A stretch of DNA of 47,364 nt from Nostocales cyanobacterium LEGE 11386 (GTDB taxonomy: Bacteria; Cyanobacteriota; Cyanobacteriia; Cyanobacteriales; Nostocaceae), in NCBI GenBank assembly GCA_015207155.1, contig JADEXK010000047.1, forward strand, positions 1-47,364, read 5' to 3'. This document shows, piece after piece, positions 43,449-47,364 of the stretch. Below the pieces are notes generated by a model. The model did no database searches and was not told where the DNA came from. It worked only from the letters and a program-made list of their open reading frames with translations. Position 1 is the stretch's first letter. Every line of letters starts with the position of its first letter. The translations under genes were made by a program, and so were the position numbers.

Positions 43449-44765
43449 ATGAAAGACACTCAAAATCCTCCTGGAAATTTTGGCTTACCTATCATAGGTG
43501 AAACATTTTCCTTTGTTCTTGATCCCTACAATTTTGTCAACAAGCGCTATCGCCAACATGGATCTATATTTAAAACTAATATTTTGGGCAGACCAACTGT
43601 AGTCATGGTAGGGCCAGAAGCGATTGAGTTCCTGCTTTCCAGTCACATGGAATATTTTTCTTGGCGTGAGGGATGGCCTCAGAATTTCAAAAAATTGTTG
43701 GGTAAGTCACTTTTTTTACAAGATGGAGAGGAACACCGCAGAAATCGCCGCCTCATCATGCCAGCGCTACATGGCCCAGCTTTAACAAACTATATAACCA
43801 CGATGGCAGAAATCACACACCATTATCTGAAAAAGTGGGAAAAAAAACAGGAGTTCACCTGGTTTCAAGAATTTAAACAACTAACGTTTGATATTGCTAG
43901 CCAGCTACTATTAGGTACTAATTCTGGTTCCGAAAACAGCCGCTTGAGTCAGTTATTTACACAACTTACAAATGGACTTTTTGCCATTAACCCAATACCT
44001 TTACCATTTACTACATTGGGTAAAGCTATAGCAGCTCGCGATCAGATTCTAGAGCATTTGGCGGAGGTTGTTAAAGAACGTCAGCAACATCCTACTAAAG
44101 ACGCTATTAGTTTGTTAGTCCAAGCCAAAGATGAAGATGGTAACAGCTTAAGTGAAACAGAACTTATTGCCCAAGCAGTATTATTACTCTTTGCAGGACA
44201 TGAAACCACAACCTCAATGCTGACTTGGCTATGTGTAGAATTAGCCCGTCATCCAGAAATATTACAACGCGCTAGAGAAGAACAATTACAACTGGTAAAT
44301 AAAGGTGCTTTAAATTTAGAACAATTGGGGCAAATGCCTTATTTAGAGCAGATTTTATGCGAAGTCGAAAGACTTCATCCACCAGTTGGCGGGGGCTTTC
44401 GAGGTGTTGTCAAAGAATTTGAATTTAATGGGTTTCATGTTCCCGTTGGTTGGCAGGTACTGTACTCCATATTTGTAACTCACAGCCTAGAGGAAATTTA
44501 CCCTAACCCAGAGCGGTTTGATCCAGATCGTTTCAGTCCCCAACGCCAAGAACACAAACAGTATCCTTTCAGTTTAATTGGTTTTGGTGGCGGGCCACGC
44601 ATCTGTATTGGCATAGCCTTTGCCAAAATGGAAATGAAGATTGTTGCTGCCCATCTGCTACGCAGTTATCATTGGGAAATCTTACCTCATCAAAGTTTAG
44701 ATCCGGTAAGGATTCCTACTAATCATCCGAAAGATGGGTTGCGGGTTTGCTTTCAGCCTTTGTGA
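43449..44765 (+). CDS. Cytochrome P450, CYP120-like
   Basis: This 438-residue P450 mono-oxygenase has no N-terminal membrane anchor, so it is probably soluble. Seen: the proline-rich start (NPPGNFGLPIIGETFSFVLD), the I-helix LLLFAGHETTTSML with the oxygen-activating Thr, the K-helix ExxR (CEVERLHPP), the PERF/PDRF meander (NPERFDPDRFSPQR), and the heme loop FGGGPRICIG with ligand Cys386. The opening and heme region resemble cyanobacterial CYP120, whose characterised members hydroxylate retinoids; the substrate here is not provable. A membrane protein gene starts 9 bases after the stop, so they are probably co-transcribed. Confidence 0.92.
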   Translation: MKDTQNPPGNFGLPIIGETFSFVLDPYNFVNKRYRQHGSIFKTNILGRPTVVMVGPEAIEFLLSSHMEYFSWREGWPQNFKKLLGKSLFLQDGEEHRRNRRLIMPALHGPALTNYITTMAEITHHYLKKWEKKQEFTWFQEFKQLTFDIASQLLLGTNSGSENSRLSQLFTQLTNGLFAINPIPLPFTTLGKAIAARDQILEHLAEVVKERQQHPTKDAISLLVQAKDEDGNSLSETELIAQAVLLLFAGHETTTSMLTWLCVELARHPEILQRAREEQLQLVNKGALNLEQLGQMPYLEQILCEVERLHPPVGGGFRGVVKEFEFNGFHVPVGWQVLYSIFVTHSLEEIYPNPERFDPDRFSPQRQEHKQYPFSLIGFGGGPRICIGIAFAKMEMKIVAAHLLRSYHWEILPHQSLDPVRIPTNHPKDGLRVCFQPL

Positions 44766-44773
44766 GATGTGCT

Positions 44774-45478
44774 ATGGCTTCTCAAATAGACATAAATTTG
44801 TCCGCAGAAGTTTTACAACGTTGGCAAACAGCAAAAAATGTTGTTAACCAAACCGTTAAATCAATAACTAACTCAGCACAGCAGTTTGGCCAGTCTTTAA
44901 AGGAAACAGCCAATACAACGACCGATCAAGCACTGGATACAGTTACGACTACCCTAGAACAAGCTAAAGGTTCCATAGAACAAACTTGGCAAACTGCTGT
45001 TACTTCCTCTGTAAATGATTGGCTGAACGAACATCCTGCATTTCTGCGGTTATTTCATATCCTCGGCTGGACGGCTGAACATCCTATTATCAGCCTAGTC
45101 ATTCTGCTTTTTGGCATTGCTCTGATTTGGAGTATTATCAAAGTAATTATCCGCCTGATTGAAACAGCTAGTTGGTCAATACTCCAAATTCCACTTAAAT
45201 TAATCTGGGCTGTTATTAAAGTTATCTTTGTTTACTTAACTAAATTTAAAGGTTTTGCCGTTCAACCAGTGACAGATGCTAAAACAAGTAACACACTAGC
45301 AGTTTTGCCCATAAACAATCAAAGTATTTATCAAAAAAAACACCAGCGATTAGCAGAAATCTCTAACCGTTTAGAAGCACTTCAAAAAGAACAACAAGAA
45401 CTTTTACAAGAAGCCACAGATTTGATGGCTACAGAAAACATGGAATTAAAAATTAAACAAGTAAAAATAGAGATGTAG
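44774..45478 (+). CDS. Conserved-looking membrane protein with coiled coil, unknown function
   Basis: ATG 44774 is preferred to TTG 44747, which would overlap the P450 gene. The product is 234 residues. An amphipathic helical region (residues 5-80, SITNSAQQFGQSLKETANTT-type, apolipophorin-like) is followed by two TM segments at about 110-135 and 140-165 (IISLVILLFGIALIWSIIKV and SILQIPLKLIWAVIKVIFVY) and a C-terminal coiled coil (RLAEISNRLEALQKEQQELL). I do not recognise a named family. It is nine bases from the P450 stop, so a shared transcript is likely. Confidence 0.75.
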   Translation: MASQIDINLSAEVLQRWQTAKNVVNQTVKSITNSAQQFGQSLKETANTTTDQALDTVTTTLEQAKGSIEQTWQTAVTSSVNDWLNEHPAFLRLFHILGWTAEHPIISLVILLFGIALIWSIIKVIIRLIETASWSILQIPLKLIWAVIKVIFVYLTKFKGFAVQPVTDAKTSNTLAVLPINNQSIYQKKHQRLAEISNRLEALQKEQQELLQEATDLMATENMELKIKQVKIEM

Positions 45479-45587
45479 CAATTCTCAACCATTCCTCTTG
45501 TTCTCTTTGCGCCTCTGCGCGGCAGTCGCTTATGGGGAAAACCCCCAAGACCGTGCTGCCTTGTCTCTGCGTGACACACACCCACCA

Positions 45588-46766
45588 TTAATGAAGCGCA
45601 GGTGATAATTGAGCAATAATTTCATCCCCCTCGCCAGCAACAAAATTAGCAAAGCGCTGTGCCAAAGGTGGTACAATTACTAGAGGATTGCTAAAACCAG
45701 AAAAAATATAAACACCTTCAAATTCTGGGATAGCACCAATCAAAGGCAAGCTGTTGCGACTAAAAGCTACCAAGCAATGATGCCAAGTTCCCGGTAAATT
45801 CGCTAATTTTGGTAAGACTTGCTGAATATTTGTTCGCAGCCACTTTTCACTTTCCTCAGAGTTGACCTTAGCATCAGGATTTGTGAGGACACGACTAATT
45901 TGACCCAAACGCAAACTACCATCTGGAAATTGAATCGCACCCACATCTAAAATCGGCGGTACTGGTTCGTTACCTGTATCTTCCCATAATTCATCGAGTT
46001 TAGTAGATTCTGCTTCTAACTGAAACCTTTGCAGATTTGCTGGCATTACCAAAGTGCGTAAACTTAACTCAACAGGTGGGGTTTCAATCACCTCTGCATG
46101 AGTAAAATACAGTTTGATAGGAATACCAGCCAATTTGAGTAGCTGTCGGCTCAAGCCACCCGCGCAAATTACAACATTAGCACTGTGGTAGGTGGCAATA
46201 TTTGTTTTGACACCCGTCAACTTCATCTCGTTTTTAGAAGATGAGGTAGTTTGCAAATCCAGGACTTGAGCTATTTGCCATTCACCTCCAGCACGTACAA
46301 ACCCTTGAATATAGCCTTGCAGTGTTTTTTCTGGATTGATATGACCATGCTTAACAGTTAATGCACCTGCGATCGCATCTCGATTTAGTAGAGGTTCCAA
46401 CTCACAAGCTTCTTTGACACTAAGTAAACGCGGTGGTATGGCAACATGAGCATAGGATGCAGCAGTTACATCTGGGTCTCTATCAGCTGCAATAGTTAGC
46501 AATAAGTCTAATTCCCGCAACTGAGTCGCAGCATCTAATTCTTCAGCCAGATTTTGGTAACGGGCGATCGCTTCTTTACACAATTGGCGAGTTAATGGCG
46601 TATTACCAGACCAATAGGCAAGACCACCATAACTATAACGAGTTGCATTCTGTAGCTTTCCATGTTGCTCTAGCAAAAGTACGGAAAAGCCTGTTTTCAC
46701 TAATTCGTAGGCAAGAGCCGCACCTGTAATTCCAGCACCAACCACAATCCAGTCGTAGTTCTTCAT
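45588..46766 (-). CDS. FAD-dependent oxidoreductase, DAO (glycine oxidase-like) family
   Basis: This 392-residue flavoprotein of the D-amino-acid oxidase fold starts at its Rossmann motif, IVVGAGITGAALAYELVKTG, followed by FSVLLLEQ (the Glu binding ribose). The middle has INPEKTLQGYIQGFVRAGGE and ANVVICAGGLSRQLLKLAGI; the C-terminal end has SRNSLPLIGAIPEFEGVYIF and SGFSNPLVIVPPLAQRF, the family's FAD-proximal signature. It probably oxidises an amino or imino acid, making H2O2. There are no thi genes next to it, so ThiO is not claimed. It lies tail-to-tail with the membrane-protein gene; the 109-base gap holds a degraded CTCTGCG-rich repeat. Confidence 0.88.
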   Translation of the reverse strand: MKNYDWIVVGAGITGAALAYELVKTGFSVLLLEQHGKLQNATRYSYGGLAYWSGNTPLTRQLCKEAIARYQNLAEELDAATQLRELDLLLTIAADRDPDVTAASYAHVAIPPRLLSVKEACELEPLLNRDAIAGALTVKHGHINPEKTLQGYIQGFVRAGGEWQIAQVLDLQTTSSSKNEMKLTGVKTNIATYHSANVVICAGGLSRQLLKLAGIPIKLYFTHAEVIETPPVELSLRTLVMPANLQRFQLEAESTKLDELWEDTGNEPVPPILDVGAIQFPDGSLRLGQISRVLTNPDAKVNSEESEKWLRTNIQQVLPKLANLPGTWHHCLVAFSRNSLPLIGAIPEFEGVYIFSGFSNPLVIVPPLAQRFANFVAGEGDEIIAQLSPALH

Positions 46767-47026
46767 CGTGTCAGCCTCATGTGAACTCTAGACAAAGCAT
46801 CCCTCTTATTAATGTCAAACCCCCAATAAACTCCAGCTAAACAAAATTGTTTAAACATAACTGGAAAATGTGCCATTCAGTCTAAATCCTTGCAACACTG
46901 CCTATATCGCCATAGCAACTATATCTTCTATATATAAGGTGGAACACCCAATATCCTGCAACAACGACTGTAGGCATGGCAAATGAACCATAGTTTTACC
47001 GCTCAAAAAAAAATTTGTTTTACCCC
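46767..47026. other. Leader region upstream of rRNA operon, no gene
   Basis: About 260 bases without a reading frame, AT-rich, with CTATATCTTCTATATATAAGG near 46919. It probably holds upstream control sequences of the rRNA operon and the start region of the divergent flavoprotein gene. Confidence 0.4.
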
Positions 47027-47055
47027 TTGACGAACCAAAAAGGAATCGCTATATT
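47027..47055 (+). promoter_or_regulatory. rRNA operon promoter
   Basis: -35 TTGACG (47027-47032) and -10 TATATT (47050-47055) are separated by exactly 17 bases, about 185 bases before mature 16S. An A/T-rich tract (47006-47020) lies just upstream, like an UP element. Confidence 0.85.
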
Positions 47056-47061
47056 AGATAA

Positions 47062-47085
47062 GTGCCGAAGAGAAAGACTTGGCAC
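47062..47085 (+). promoter_or_regulatory. Leader hairpin in the pre-16S transcript
   Basis: GTGCC and GGCAC can pair around a 14-base interior that includes AAG/CTT, very near the expected transcript start. It may aid rRNA leader folding or processing. Confidence 0.4.
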
Positions 47086-47238
47086 CTGAACCGCGAAAAG
47101 ATAATACTTTGAAAGCTTAAAGAATACCAATCCTCGTCAAAAAGATTTGTTCTTGGGTGAGACTCAAGAGACTAATCAAAAATTATACAGGATTCCGAAA
47201 ATAATAATTTGTTCGGAACCTCAAACTCTAAGCACAAC

Positions 47239-47364
<126 letters not shown>

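Noticed and set aside
45588..46766. Assignment of the flavoprotein as ThiO
   Set aside because: TenA is about 5 kb away and no thiG/thiS genes are adjacent; the fold alone does not separate ThiO from other DAO enzymes.
46767..47238. tRNA or small RNA gene before 16S
   Set aside because: No cloverleaf or CCA-type end was found; the region fits a promoter and rRNA leader.

Overview
The window comes from a filamentous, probably heterocyst-forming cyanobacterium of the Nostoc/Anabaena type. Three things point there: the 5' end of a 16S rRNA gene at the right edge reads as a Nostocales 16S, HIP1 octamers (GCGATCGC) are scattered through coding and non-coding DNA, and there is a stand-alone nitrogenase iron protein gene. 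Tandem CAGCACT/AGTGCTG heptamers, another cyanobacterial trait, are frequent.

Positions 1-31401 form a contractile injection system (CIS) locus of the extracellular/thylakoid-anchored type. In order it holds an AAA+ ATPase (5' truncated by the window edge), a PstS-like lipoprotein and sensor histidine kinase pair, two cargo-like proteins that share one N-terminal leader, an Uma2 gene between 76-bp direct repeats, a pseudokinase-TM-PstS fusion, a 58-residue protein, a gp19-type tube protein, a 1232-residue protein with twenty-one ~41-residue repeats, an Afp7-type tube/baseplate protein, a VgrG/Afp8 spike, a PAAR tip, a MerR regulator with a divergent membrane-protein gene, a gp25 wedge protein, a baseplate J wedge protein, a four-helix-bundle protein, a tail protein I-like baseplate protein, a DUF4159-like protein, and two large single-TM proteins (Ig-like plus WD40; winged helix plus Ig-like) that are candidates for membrane attachment. 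Sheath, tape measure and cap genes are not in the window and probably lie to the left.

Positions 31402-34353 hold a TPR-CHAT protein whose CHAT catalytic His and Cys are both replaced, and a small unknown gene. An orphan nifH on the minus strand follows, then about 1.2 kb without a convincing gene.

Positions 36738-47364 are mostly housekeeping and accessory genes: a cation/proton antiporter with a UspA tail, a DUF104 antitoxin with a broken PIN toxin gene that contains a small palindromic element, a pentapeptide-repeat/TPR protein, TenA, a second Uma2, IlvD, a CYP120-like P450, a membrane protein, a DAO-type flavoprotein (minus strand), and the promoter and first ~126 bases of an rRNA operon.

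Working model (inference): the CIS genes build a contractile device. The two leader-sharing proteins are its loaded effectors. The PstS-like proteins, histidine kinase and pseudokinase form a sensing layer, and the two large TM proteins tie the baseplate to a membrane and to other partners.
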